Shown: positions 17,081-25,085 of the stretch, one piece after another
Layout: each line of letters begins with the position of its first letter
Position numbering within the stretch: the first letter of the stretch is position 1
DNA from: Geothermobacter ehrlichii
Lineage (GTDB): Bacteria; Desulfobacterota; Desulfuromonadia; Desulfuromonadales; Geothermobacteraceae
Assembly: GCF_008124615.1 (NCBI RefSeq)
Contig: NZ_VNIB01000008.1
Coordinates: forward strand, 61,375-125,374
Length of the DNA stretch: 64,000 nucleotides
Direction of reading: 5' to 3'
Translations under genes and position numbers: made by a program
Notes under the pieces: model-generated
What the model saw: the letters and a program-made list of their open reading frames with translations, nothing else
What the model was told of the DNA's origin: nothing
The model's database searches: none

Positions 17081-18144
17081 GGTTTAGCCTCCTTGAGCAG
17101 GGGCGCGAACTGCGCCTTGTTGAGCGCGAAGCGGTAGGCCTCCTCGGCGCTGATGCGTTTCTTCTGCAGCAGTTCCTGCAGCGCCTGGTCCATCAGCTGC
17201 ATCCCCTCGTTCCTGCCGGTCTGGATAATCGACGGAATCTGGAAGGTCTTCCCCTCGCGGATCAGGTTGGCCACCGCCGGGGTGACGCTGAGAATCTCCA
17301 TGGCGGCGCAGCGCTTGCCGTCGACGGTGCGCGGCAGCTGCTGGGCGATCACGCCCTTGAGCGATTCGGCCAGCATGGTGCGGATCTGCTCCTGCTGGTT
17401 GGTGGGAAAGACGTTGATGATGCGGTCGACGGTCTTGGCGGCGCTGCTGGTGTGCAGGGTGCCGAAGACCAGGTGCCCGGTCTCGGCGGCGGTGATGGCC
17501 AGCTCGATGGTTTCGAGATCGCGCATCTCGCCGACCAGAATGATGTCGGGGTCTTCGCGCAGCGCCGCCTTGAGTGCGGCGGCGAAGGAGAGGGTGTGGT
17601 GTCCCACCTCGCGCTGGTTCACCAGGCTCTTCTGGCTGATATGGACGAACTCGATCGGGTCCTCGATGGTGAGGATGTGCTCGGCACGGGTGCGGTTGAC
17701 ATGGTCGATCATCGCCGCCAGGGTGGTCGACTTGCCGCTGCCGGTCGGTCCGGTGACCAGCACCAGTCCCTTCTTGTGCTCGGTGAAACGCAGCACCACC
17801 TCCGGCAGTCCCAGCTGTTCGGCGCTGAGGATTTCGGTCGGGATGATGCGGAAGACGCCGCTGGTTCCCAGGCGGCCGCGGAAGATGTTGGCTCGAAATC
17901 GCGCCTTGAGGGGGGGAACCTCGTAGGCGAAGTCGAGGTCGTGGTCCTGTTCGAAACTTTTGCGTTGCGCATCGCTCATGATTTCGTAGAGCAGCGCCTT
18001 GCAATGCTGGCTGGTCAGGACCTGGTTGACCACCGGCTGCAGCTCGCCGCTGACCCGCATCAGGGGGGGATTCTGCGGCGAGATGTGCAGGTCGGAGCCA
18101 CCCCGGTCGCGCAGGATTTTGAACAGTGCGTCAATTTTCGCCAT
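17077..18144 (-). CDS. pilT: PilT-family pilus retraction ATPase
   Basis: 355 residues from ATG 18144, where AAGGA precedes the start and the protein begins MAKIDALFKILRDRGGSDLHIS as in PilT. Walker A GPTGSGKST, Asp box TIEDPIEFVH, Walker B ILVGEMRDLETIELAITAAETGHLV, His box GTLHTSSA and the C-terminal LIREGK motif are present. It would power retraction of type IV pili as a cytoplasmic hexamer. PilT rather than PilU is favoured by the C-terminal motif, but no other pilus gene is adjacent to confirm it. Confidence 0.88.
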   Translation of the reverse strand: MAKIDALFKILRDRGGSDLHISPQNPPLMRVSGELQPVVNQVLTSQHCKALLYEIMSDAQRKSFEQDHDLDFAYEVPPLKARFRANIFRGRLGTSGVFRIIPTEILSAEQLGLPEVVLRFTEHKKGLVLVTGPTGSGKSTTLAAMIDHVNRTRAEHILTIEDPIEFVHISQKSLVNQREVGHHTLSFAAALKAALREDPDIILVGEMRDLETIELAITAAETGHLVFGTLHTSSAAKTVDRIINVFPTNQQEQIRTMLAESLKGVIAQQLPRTVDGKRCAAMEILSVTPAVANLIREGKTFQIPSIIQTGRNEGMQLMDQALQELLQKKRISAEEAYRFALNKAQFAPLLKEAKP

Positions 18145-18329
18145 CCGGGATCCTTGTCCAGATTGGGTTTGGTCCGTGCCGCCCGGTTGGACTGCCAAGG
18201 GGCGACGAAGCCTGTCTCCTTTATCGGCGTGGCCGGGACAAAAATTTACTGTCGAATGCGAAGGGTTCCGATCCTTGAACTGTGTCCTGTGTCCTGTCAA
18301 CGGGAGAGAGGGGCACAGGGAAAGGCTGG

Positions 18330-18358
18330 CGGGGCGCCAGGCCTTTTCTGGCGCCCCG
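18330..18358 (-). terminator. Terminator after cstA
   Basis: An 11-bp perfect inverted repeat (18330-18340 with 18348-18358) with a 7-nt loop, 15 bp beyond the cstA stop. There is no strong T-run on the minus strand, so the efficiency is uncertain. Confidence 0.6.
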
Positions 18359-18373
18359 TGCAGGAGAAGCAAT

Positions 18374-19795
18374 TCAGTTTTCGGCGACCATTTTCTCGAC
18401 CTTCTTGCTGCTGAATTTGAGCAGGAAGGCCAGCAGACTGACAAGGGCGGCGGCAAACCCGAGCGAGGTTGCAATCGGCAGAGACAGAGCAAAGCCGATT
18501 TTGGCGTAGGCCAGATAGGTGACTGACACGGCGGTCATGAAAGCGGCTGGTAGAGTGGCGATCCAGTGGCTCTTCTGCTGTTTGATCAGGTAGGCAGCGC
18601 CGGCCCAGAGGACAACAGTCGCCAGGGTCTGGTTGGCCCACCCGAAGTAGCGCCAGATCAGGCCGAAGTCGGCGCGTGAGATCAGAAAGCCGATGGTGAA
18701 CAGCGGAATCGCCAGCAGCAGGCGTTTGCCGATCTGCTGCTGGGGCAGCTTGAGAAAGTCAGCGATGATCAGGCGTGCGCTGCGGAAGGCGGTGTCGCCC
18801 GAGGATATCGGCAGGATGACCACGCCGATGATGGCGAGCAGACCACCTGCCGGACCAAGCAGGGTGGTGGAGATGTCGTTGACGACGAAGGCGGGGCCTC
18901 CCTTGGCCAGGGCGGCATTGAGGGCATCGGCCCCTTGGTAGAAGGACATGCCGAGGGTCGCCCAGATCAGGGCGATGACTCCTTCACCGATCATGGCGCC
19001 ATAAAAGAGCGGACGGCCATGTTTTTCGTTGCCAACGCAACGCGCCATCAGGGGCGATTGGGTAGCATGAAAGCCGCTGATGGCGCCGCAGGCGATGGTG
19101 ATGAACATCAGTGGCCAGAGGGGCAATCCTTTGGGATGAATGTTGCTCAGGGTTGCCTGCGGGAAGAAGTGGTAACCCTTGACGATCAGGGCGGTGGTCA
19201 GTCCGATCGCCATGAAGATCAATACCGCGCCGAACAGGGGATAGATGCGGCCGATGATTTTCTGGATCGGCAGGATGGTGGCCAGGAAATAGTAGGCGAA
19301 GATGACCGCCACCCAGACAGGGGCCGTCCAGCCGCTCAGGTTGCCGAGCAACTTGGCCGGGCCGAGAACGAAGACCACCCCGACCAGCAGTAGCAGGACG
19401 ATGGAGAAAATCCGCATGAACTGGCGGAAGAAACTGCCGAGCTGGTCGCCGACGACGTCAGGGACACTTTTTCCTTCGTGTCGCAGCGAAAGCATGCCTG
19501 AAAAGTAATCATGGACCGCTCCTCCGAAGATGCAGCCGATGACGATCCAGATCAACGCCGACGGCCCGTACAGGGCCCCCAGAATCGGCCCGAAAATCGG
19601 GCCAAGGCCCGCGATGTTGAGCAACTGGATGAGCCAGATCTTTCTGGGGGACATTTCGACGTAGTCGACCCCGTCCGCCATGCTGTGGGCCGGAGTGGGG
19701 CGGTTCGGGTCGGGTCCGAAGACAGTATCGACGGTTTTGCCGTAGATGACGTAGCCCAGCAAGAGTGCTGCGACGCAAGCGAAAAAGTAGAGCAT
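18374..19795 (-). CDS. cstA: Carbon starvation protein CstA family transporter
   Basis: 473 residues with about 12 or more membrane helices. The N-terminal YGKTVDTVFGPDPNRPTPA and FGPILGALYGP regions are typical of CstA, as is FHATQSPLMARCV. It is shorter than E. coli CstA (about 700), as in the short delta-proteobacterial form. Family members take up pyruvate or peptides with protons. AGGAGG precedes ATG 19795. The LytTR/LytS pair lies upstream on the same strand, and LytTR-type repeats sit in its promoter (19892-19920), so it is probably activated by that pair. Confidence 0.92.
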   Translation of the reverse strand: MLYFFACVAALLLGYVIYGKTVDTVFGPDPNRPTPAHSMADGVDYVEMSPRKIWLIQLLNIAGLGPIFGPILGALYGPSALIWIVIGCIFGGAVHDYFSGMLSLRHEGKSVPDVVGDQLGSFFRQFMRIFSIVLLLLVGVVFVLGPAKLLGNLSGWTAPVWVAVIFAYYFLATILPIQKIIGRIYPLFGAVLIFMAIGLTTALIVKGYHFFPQATLSNIHPKGLPLWPLMFITIACGAISGFHATQSPLMARCVGNEKHGRPLFYGAMIGEGVIALIWATLGMSFYQGADALNAALAKGGPAFVVNDISTTLLGPAGGLLAIIGVVILPISSGDTAFRSARLIIADFLKLPQQQIGKRLLLAIPLFTIGFLISRADFGLIWRYFGWANQTLATVVLWAGAAYLIKQQKSHWIATLPAAFMTAVSVTYLAYAKIGFALSLPIATSLGFAAALVSLLAFLLKFSSKKVEKMVAEN

Positions 19796-20151
19796 GATCA
19801 GGCCTCCTGACAGATGAATTTTGTCTCAGACTATCTTCAGGGGGGAGGGGGAAGAAAGGGAGGAGCCACCGACCGGCAGGATAATCTCGTGTCCGGTTCT
19901 TTTGTGTCAGCAAACGGTTGCCGGTGTCGAGATCTGGGGCGAAAGGGACCGTCTGCGTTCATGCTCCGGGCGGGCCCGTTTTAGACATGAGCGTTCGTTG
20001 TGAAACTGGCGATTGTGCGGCAGGTCAGGCCTGGTACAGCGAGCAGGTTTGCAGACTTACGCTGATGTTCTGTCGAAACGCAGGGAGCGAGCACGGCATG
20101 AAGTGATGGACAATCGACGGTTGCGGCAGAAGGTCTGATGAATAGTCCGGG
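19796..20151. other. Intergenic region between cstA and the LytTR gene
   Basis: A 356-bp gap with no supported gene. It contains the cstA ribosome-binding site, a possible -10 (minus-strand GATTAT, plus 19881-19886) and the 21-bp-period repeats at 19892-19920. Nothing else was recognised between 19921 and 20151. Confidence 0.6.
19892..19920 (-). promoter_or_regulatory. Candidate LytTR operator before cstA
   Basis: On the minus strand the octamers CAACCGTT (plus 19913-19920) and GAACCGGA (plus 19892-19899) are spaced by 13 bp, a 21-bp period. The downstream half-site is 5 bp from a possible -10, so it would cover the -35. Direct repeats at about this period are described for the LytTR regulators BtsR and YpdB. 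The same pattern occurs at 22656-22684. Confidence 0.5.
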
Positions 20152-20862
20152 TTAGAGCCCGAGCGCCTGTTTGAGCTGCCTGAGATAGCGGCGGCTGACC
20201 GGAAGCCTGGTTCCGCCATGAGTGAGGATTTCGCCAAGGCCGCCCTCAAGCAGGCTGATTTCGTCGATTTTTTCGATATTGACCAGATACTGTTTGTGAC
20301 ACTGAAGTAGTTGCGGTGAACGGGCCAGAACCCTGAGGGTCAGTTCGGTGAAGAAGGAGCCGTCCTCTGTGTGCAGATGGATGCCGCTGGCGTCGGAGCG
20401 GACGTAGTCGATGTCTTCGGGGGCGATCAGTTTGATCCGCTTTCCTTTCAGGCAGGGAATGCGCTTCAATTCAGGGAGCCGGTGGCGAGGTTCGGCATTG
20501 TTGCCGAGCAGCTCCTTGAGCTTGCCCACGGTTTTGGCCAACCGTTCGGGGGCGACCGGTTTGAGCAGGTAGTCGAGGGTCTTTTCCTCGAACGACTGCA
20601 GGGCGTAGTCGTCATAGGCAGTGACAAAGACCACGTGCGGCATCAGTTCGCTGTCGATCATGCTCAGCAGGGCGAACCCGTCGACGACTGGCATGGCGAT
20701 GTCGAGAAACAGGACCTGCGGTTGAAATTTGCGGATACTGCGCAGCGCCTCCAGGGCGTTTGCACAGGCAGGGAGCAGTTCAAATTCCCCCGTGGCTTCC
20801 AGCAGGGCCACCAGCTCCTCGCGGGCGTGTTTTTCATCGTCGACCAGCAGGGCACGAATCAT
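20152..20862 (-). CDS. LytTR-family response regulator
   Basis: 236 residues from ATG 20862, which overlaps the kinase stop by 4 bp and has GGAAGGA upstream. The receiver (IRALLVDDEKHAREEL, VLFLDIAMPVVDG, YLLKPV) is followed by a LytTR DNA-binding domain (about 135-235: IKLIAPEDIDYVRSDASG, VNIEKIDEI, TRLPVSRRYLRQLKQAL). LytTR proteins bind direct repeats about two helical turns apart. With the LytS-like kinase and CstA it forms a unit like BtsSR-BtsT or YpdAB-YhjX, which respond to pyruvate. Confidence 0.93.
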   Translation of the reverse strand: MIRALLVDDEKHAREELVALLEATGEFELLPACANALEALRSIRKFQPQVLFLDIAMPVVDGFALLSMIDSELMPHVVFVTAYDDYALQSFEEKTLDYLLKPVAPERLAKTVGKLKELLGNNAEPRHRLPELKRIPCLKGKRIKLIAPEDIDYVRSDASGIHLHTEDGSFFTELTLRVLARSPQLLQCHKQYLVNIEKIDEISLLEGGLGEILTHGGTRLPVSRRYLRQLKQALGL

Positions 20863-22538
20863 GGTTTCTGTCCTTCCGGTTTGGGCAGTCTGACACAGGC
20901 TCTGGTCCATTGGTTCGGCCGGCAGTTGAGGCTGACCCCGTAGGAGGGACCGTAAAGGTTGCGGATGCGTTTGTCGACCAGGGCGATACCGATACCACTC
21001 TGCCTCCCCTCTTCACAGTAGCTGGCGGCATTGTCCTCGACAATGATTTCCGCGAAATCGTCCCGCAGCCGGGCGCTGATGGCGATGCGTCCTCCCTCCA
21101 GCAGGTTGGCGATACCGTGCTTGACGGCGTTTTCGACCAGTGGCTGCAGGGTGAAGACGGGTATCTGGAGCTGCTCAAGTGCCGGGTCGATATCGAAACT
21201 GACCTGCAGCCGGTCGGCGAAACGCGCTTCCTCGATTTTCAGGTAGGACTGCACATGGGTCACTTCCTCGGCGAGGCTGGCAAGTTCACCGGTGCGTTTG
21301 AGATTTTTGCGTAGAAAGGTAGAAAGATGCAGCAACAGGCTGCGTGCCTGTTCGCCATCGCGGGCCACGATGGCACGAATGGTATTCAGGGCATTGAACA
21401 GGAAGTGCGGGTTGATCTGGGCCTGGGCCAGGCGCAGCTCTGACTGCAGCAACAGATTTTTCTGGTCCTGAAAACGGCTGCGCAGCAACTGGTTGGAAAA
21501 GAGATGGGCAAGCCCCTCACCCAGGGCCCGGTTGATGTTGAGGAAGAGTTTCTGTTTCGGCTCGTAGAGTTTGATGGTGCCGACCACTTCCTCGTCGCAC
21601 ATCAAGGGGACGATCAATGCCGACCCGAGGGGACAGTCCTTGTTGATGGTGCAGGTGAATCTGCGCTGGTGGCCATCGGCGAAGACGACTCGCTTTTCCT
21701 GCATGGCGGTTTTGCACAGTGGCGACTGTACGGGGTCTCCCGGCAGGTGGTGGTCGGCCCCCTGCCCGATGAAGGCCAGCAACTTGGTGGTGTCGGATAT
21801 GGCAACGGCGCCGACGCCGGTCTCCTGGTAAATGACGCTGGCAATCTGGGTGGCCGTCCGCCGGTTGAATCCATGGCTCAGCAGGTCCAGGGTTTTTTCA
21901 GCGATCTTCAGGGCTTTGGCGCTGGAGATGACGCCTATTCGGTCACGCACGCTTTTCTGGTCGCGAATGATGCTGATGAACAGTGCCGCGCCCACTGAGT
22001 TGGCCAGTATCATCGGCAGGGCGATGGTGCTGACCAGGGAATAGGCATCCTGCCAGGGGCGTGACAGCAGCAGGATGACGATCATCTGCAAGGCTTCGGC
22101 GGCGAAGGTTGTGGCCAGGACGACTGTTGGACTGAATCGTTTGTCTGCCAGGTTGTGCCGTGTCAGATGTCGGTGGACCAGCCCGCCGATCAGCCCCTCG
22201 AGGGTGGTTGAGATGCCGCAGGAGAGGGCCGTGAACCCTCCCAGGGCGTAGCGATGCAAGCCCCCGGTCAGGCCGGTTGCCAGACCCAGTCCTGGACCGC
22301 CGATGATGCCGGCCAGAACCGGTCCTATGGCACGGGTATTGGCAATGGCCCCCTTGACCGGCAGTCCGAAGTAGGTTCCGAGAATGGAGAAACTGGAGAA
22401 GATGAGATAAAGTAAGAGCTTCTGGCGGAATGGAAGGACTTCCGAGGTCAGAGGCCGAAAGGCAGGGGATTTGGTAAACAGATAGGCGATCACGACGAAG
22501 ACCGACATCTGTTGCAACAGGGCGATGATCAGAGGCAT
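20859..22538 (-). CDS. LytS/BtsS-type sensor histidine kinase
   Basis: 559 residues from ATG 22538 with AAGGA upstream. About six membrane helices form a 5TM-LYT sensor (residues about 1-195, containing NTRAIGPVLAGIIGGPGLGLATGLTGGLHR). A GAF domain follows (about 220-355), then a His_kinase domain (LRLAQAQINPHFLFNALNTIRAI, phospho-accepting His) and HATPase (VFTLQPLVENAVKHG, GIGIALVDKRI). It would phosphorylate the coupled LytTR regulator in response to an extracellular signal, plausibly pyruvate or related carbon sources given the CstA neighbour. Confidence 0.93.
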   Translation of the reverse strand: MPLIIALLQQMSVFVVIAYLFTKSPAFRPLTSEVLPFRQKLLLYLIFSSFSILGTYFGLPVKGAIANTRAIGPVLAGIIGGPGLGLATGLTGGLHRYALGGFTALSCGISTTLEGLIGGLVHRHLTRHNLADKRFSPTVVLATTFAAEALQMIVILLLSRPWQDAYSLVSTIALPMILANSVGAALFISIIRDQKSVRDRIGVISSAKALKIAEKTLDLLSHGFNRRTATQIASVIYQETGVGAVAISDTTKLLAFIGQGADHHLPGDPVQSPLCKTAMQEKRVVFADGHQRRFTCTINKDCPLGSALIVPLMCDEEVVGTIKLYEPKQKLFLNINRALGEGLAHLFSNQLLRSRFQDQKNLLLQSELRLAQAQINPHFLFNALNTIRAIVARDGEQARSLLLHLSTFLRKNLKRTGELASLAEEVTHVQSYLKIEEARFADRLQVSFDIDPALEQLQIPVFTLQPLVENAVKHGIANLLEGGRIAISARLRDDFAEIIVEDNAASYCEEGRQSGIGIALVDKRIRNLYGPSYGVSLNCRPNQWTRACVRLPKPEGQKP

Positions 22539-22655
22539 GGACAAGTCCTTGCTTGTTGTTCTTTTTCCTGGTTTCCCGGAGTTGGTCGGTAGTGTCGTTG
22601 TCGGGCTGTGCAAGCCTAGAACCAACCTCGGACCTGGTAAAGGTTTCTGCCTGTA

Positions 22656-22684
22656 ACCGGTTGTTTGCAGTTGCTGACCGGTTG
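22656..22684. promoter_or_regulatory. Second LytTR-type 21-bp-period repeat
   Basis: ACCGGTTG occurs exactly twice, 22656-22663 and 22677-22684, separated by 13 bp. It lies between the divergent LytS kinase gene and the selenoprotein gene, and its minus-strand form CAACCGGT matches the octamers before cstA in sequence and period. It may autoregulate the kinase operon, control the selenoprotein gene, or both. Confidence 0.5.
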
Positions 22685-22725
22685 GTGTCCGAGCAGATTT
22701 TCAACCGCGGAAAAGGAGAAGAGCC

Positions 22726-23010
22726 GTGAAAATCCGCAAGACGTTTTTCGATTTCGAATACAGCGAGGTGCTCGACGGCAAGACCCGCGAGCTGATACGG
22801 GTTGCCTGTGCGGTGGCTGTGCACTGCCCCGACTGACTGCAGAAGCACTTCGCGGTCGCGAAGGAGCACGGAGCCAGCGACGAGGAGTTGCGCGAAGCCA
22901 TGGCCTACGGCATGATGGCGCCGGGCGGGCGGGCGAAGAATTTCGCCAAGGCGATGCTGCGTGAGCTGAGTCCGCCGGCAGGGCTGGAAGAGGAGGACGA
23001 GCTGCCCTGA
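22726..23010 (+). CDS. AhpD/CMD-like selenoprotein (in-frame UGA = Sec37)
   Basis: 94 residues from GTG 22726 behind AAGGAG. A single in-frame TGA at 22834-22836 interrupts a carboxymuconolactone decarboxylase/AhpD-like protein exactly where the second Cys of the redox motif belongs: C34-P-D-U37, followed by LQKH, matching CxxCxxxH. Coding continues for 57 codons to a normal TGA (23008-23010), with FAVAKEHGASDEELREAMAYG as expected for the family. A hairpin with loop GGUC starts 11 nt after UGA. Likely a thiol-disulfide or peroxide-reducing protein. Normal annotation would split it or miss it. Sec insertion itself is inferred; the selAB genes are not in the window. Confidence 0.85.
22848..22863 (+). 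promoter_or_regulatory. Bacterial SECIS hairpin
   Basis: Arms CTTCGC (22848-22853) and GCGAAG (22858-22863) form a perfect 6-bp stem with apical loop GGTC (22854-22857). The stem begins 11 nt after the UGA, the spacing of the E. coli fdhF upper stem, and the loop has the GGU typical of SelB-binding SECIS elements. Confidence 0.8.
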
Positions 23011-23013
23011 GTT

Positions 23014-23742
23014 TCAGGAGGTGGCGTCCGTTTCGACTTCGGTCACCAGCGGTCCCGCCGCCTCTTCCCGCCAGCGGATGTTGCAGCCCGCCAGGCACAT
23101 GCCGAATTCGCCGCTTCCCTCGCCGTGACGGTAGCCGGGACGGGGATCGAGAGCCAGGGTCTGGATGATCAGTTCCTTCAGGTCCGGTCTGTCGGCCAGG
23201 TTCTTCTGGGCCTGGTCGCAGAAGCGGACCTTTCTTTTTTGCCCCGGCGGACTGGCGAAAACGCCCGCTTCCGCCGCCGTGACCCGGTCGACGTAGGGCA
23301 GGTAGGGCTTGATGTCGATCACCGGGGTGCCGTCGGTCAGGTCGATCCCGGTGACCGCCAGGCCGAGCCGGCCGTTGCGCCGTTCGATGCCCTTCAGTTT
23401 CACCACCGACAGGCCGATCCGGTTCGGCCGGAAGGGCGATCGGGTGGCGAAGACGCCGACCCGCCGGTTGCCGCCCAGTCGCGGCGGGCGTACCGTCGGC
23501 TGCCAGGGTCTGTCGGTTGGCACCCGGTCGAAGAGAAAGAGCAGCCAGACGTGGCTGTACTGTTCGATGCCGCGCAGGGCCTCCTCGCGGTCGAAGGGCG
23601 GAAGCAGCTCGACAAACCCCTCCGCCGCCGGTGCCAGGCCGGGCTGCCGCGGGGTGGCGAATTTTTCCCGATAGGGAGAGTGGACCCGCGCGATGACCTG
23701 CAGCGCGGGAAGCTGGTCCGACGAAGTCCGACTCTTCTGCAT
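23014..23742 (-). CDS. trmO: tRNA (adenine(37)-N6)-methyltransferase TrmO
   Basis: 242 residues from ATG 23742, with GGAGGG about 11 bp upstream; an in-frame TTG at 23763 is less likely. The N-terminal half matches the TsaA/TrmO family: VIARVHSPYREKFATPRQPGL, RGIEQYSHVWLLFLF, FATRSPFRPNRIGLSVVKL and GIDLTDGTPVIDIKPYLPY. The enzyme uses S-adenosylmethionine to methylate t6A37 of certain tRNAs. The gene ends 3 bp from the selenoprotein stop (convergent). Confidence 0.92.
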   Translation of the reverse strand: MQKSRTSSDQLPALQVIARVHSPYREKFATPRQPGLAPAAEGFVELLPPFDREEALRGIEQYSHVWLLFLFDRVPTDRPWQPTVRPPRLGGNRRVGVFATRSPFRPNRIGLSVVKLKGIERRNGRLGLAVTGIDLTDGTPVIDIKPYLPYVDRVTAAEAGVFASPPGQKRKVRFCDQAQKNLADRPDLKELIIQTLALDPRPGYRHGEGSGEFGMCLAGCNIRWREEAAGPLVTEVETDATS

Positions 23743-23897
23743 CGCGTAATCATCCCTCCGCAAGCTGTTTCCGTATCCAGCCGGGCGTCACCGCCGCCAC
23801 GACGAGCCGAATCCCTTTCCTGCGCCAAGGCTACCATAAACCCGTCGCCTGCGGGCAAAGTCTCTTTCCGCCTGGTCTCGCTCCTTTTTGCAGACTT

Positions 23898-23926
23898 TTA
23901 ACCGGGCGCTAACAGAATCCTAACCT
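23898..23926 (+). promoter_or_regulatory. Pho box: three 11-bp-period repeats before pstS
   Basis: TTAAC at 23898, CTAAC at 23909 and CTAAC at 23920 repeat with a period of exactly 11 bp, the geometry of PhoB-bound direct repeats. They lie about 75 bp before pstS. The pentamer differs from the E. coli CTGTCAT box, so recognition by the local PhoB is inference. Confidence 0.65.
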
Positions 23927-23999
23927 GCATTCGGCAGAGTCGGCCGAGTCAACCGGCCGGGCCGCAAACAGGCCCGAAACGAAAAGGAGATGCAGGAGC

Positions 24000-25070
24000 A
24001 TGAAACAGATGAAGCGGATGATGCAGCAGATCTGGCGGGTCGTGCCGATGGCCCTGGTTTTGACCCTGGCGGTCGGTGTCGTTCCGGCCCTGGCCAAGTC
24101 CCGCACCATCAACGGGGCCGGCGCCACCTTCCCCTTCCCTGTCTATTCACAGTGGGCTTACCAGTATTACCGCGAGGCCAGGGTTCGCCTCAACTACCAG
24201 TCGATCGGCTCCGGCGGCGGCATCCGCCAGATCAAGGCCGAAACGGTCGATTTCGGTGCTTCCGATGCGCCGCTCAAACCGGTCGATCTCGAGGCTGCCG
24301 GGTTGCTGCAGTTTCCGATGATCATGGGTGGCGTGGTGCCGGTGGTCAATATCTCCGGAGTTGCCGCCGGCGAACTGAAGCTCTCCGGCCAGCTGCTGGC
24401 CGATATCTTCCAGGGCAGGATCACCAAGTGGAACGACGCCCGCATTCAGGCGGAGAATCCGGGGCTGAAGCTGCCCGACCAGGCGATCACCGTGGTGCAT
24501 CGCAGTGACGGTTCCGGCACCACCTGGATTTTTACCAACTACCTGACCAAGGTCTCGCCGTCCTGGGCCGAGAAGATCGGCAACAACAAGGCGGTGAACT
24601 GGCCGGTCGGGGTCGGCGGCAAGGGGAACGAGGGGGTCGCCTCCTATGTCCAGCGGGTCAAAGGCTCCGTCGGCTATGTCGAATACGCCTATGCGCTGCA
24701 GAACAGGATGAGTTACGTGCTGCTGAAGAACAGCGCCGGCAACTATGTCGCGCCGACCAGTAAAACCTTCCAGGCGGCCGCCGCCGGCGCCGACTGGGAG
24801 CACGCCGAGGGCTACTACCTGGTGCTGACCGATCAGCCGGGCGAAAAGAGCTGGCCGATTACTGGTGCCTCCTTCATCCTGATGCACAAGAACCAGAAGA
24901 ATGCGGACAAGGCCAAAGCGGTCCTCGCCTTCTTCGACTGGTGCTACAAGAACGGCGCCGAGATTGCCGAGCGGCTTGATTATGTGCCGATGCCGGCCAA
25001 GGTGGTCGAGATGGTTGAAAAGACCTGGCGTGAGCAGATCAGGGCCGGCGGCAAGCCGGTCTGGAAATAG
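24000..25070 (+). CDS. pstS: Phosphate-binding periplasmic protein PstS
   Basis: 356 residues. A signal peptide (residues about 1-31, RRMMQQ-like basic start then hydrophobic core, cut after PALA) precedes the mature protein with INGAGATFPFPVYSQW, SIGSGGGIRQI, DFGASDAPL, HRSDGSGTTWIFTNYL and KGNEGVASYVQ. These are the ligand-binding loops of PstS. It delivers phosphate to the PstCAB importer. First gene of pstSCAB-phoU, behind the Pho box. Confidence 0.96.
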   Translation: MKQMKRMMQQIWRVVPMALVLTLAVGVVPALAKSRTINGAGATFPFPVYSQWAYQYYREARVRLNYQSIGSGGGIRQIKAETVDFGASDAPLKPVDLEAAGLLQFPMIMGGVVPVVNISGVAAGELKLSGQLLADIFQGRITKWNDARIQAENPGLKLPDQAITVVHRSDGSGTTWIFTNYLTKVSPSWAEKIGNNKAVNWPVGVGGKGNEGVASYVQRVKGSVGYVEYAYALQNRMSYVLLKNSAGNYVAPTSKTFQAAAAGADWEHAEGYYLVLTDQPGEKSWPITGASFILMHKNQKNADKAKAVLAFFDWCYKNGAEIAERLDYVPMPAKVVEMVEKTWREQIRAGGKPVWK

Positions 25071-25085
25071 ACCGGGCCGGAATCG

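Noticed and set aside
22834..22836. In-frame TGA as evidence of a pseudogene
   Set aside because: It replaces exactly the second Cys of the CxxC motif, coding quality is unchanged after it, and a SECIS-like hairpin follows at the correct distance.
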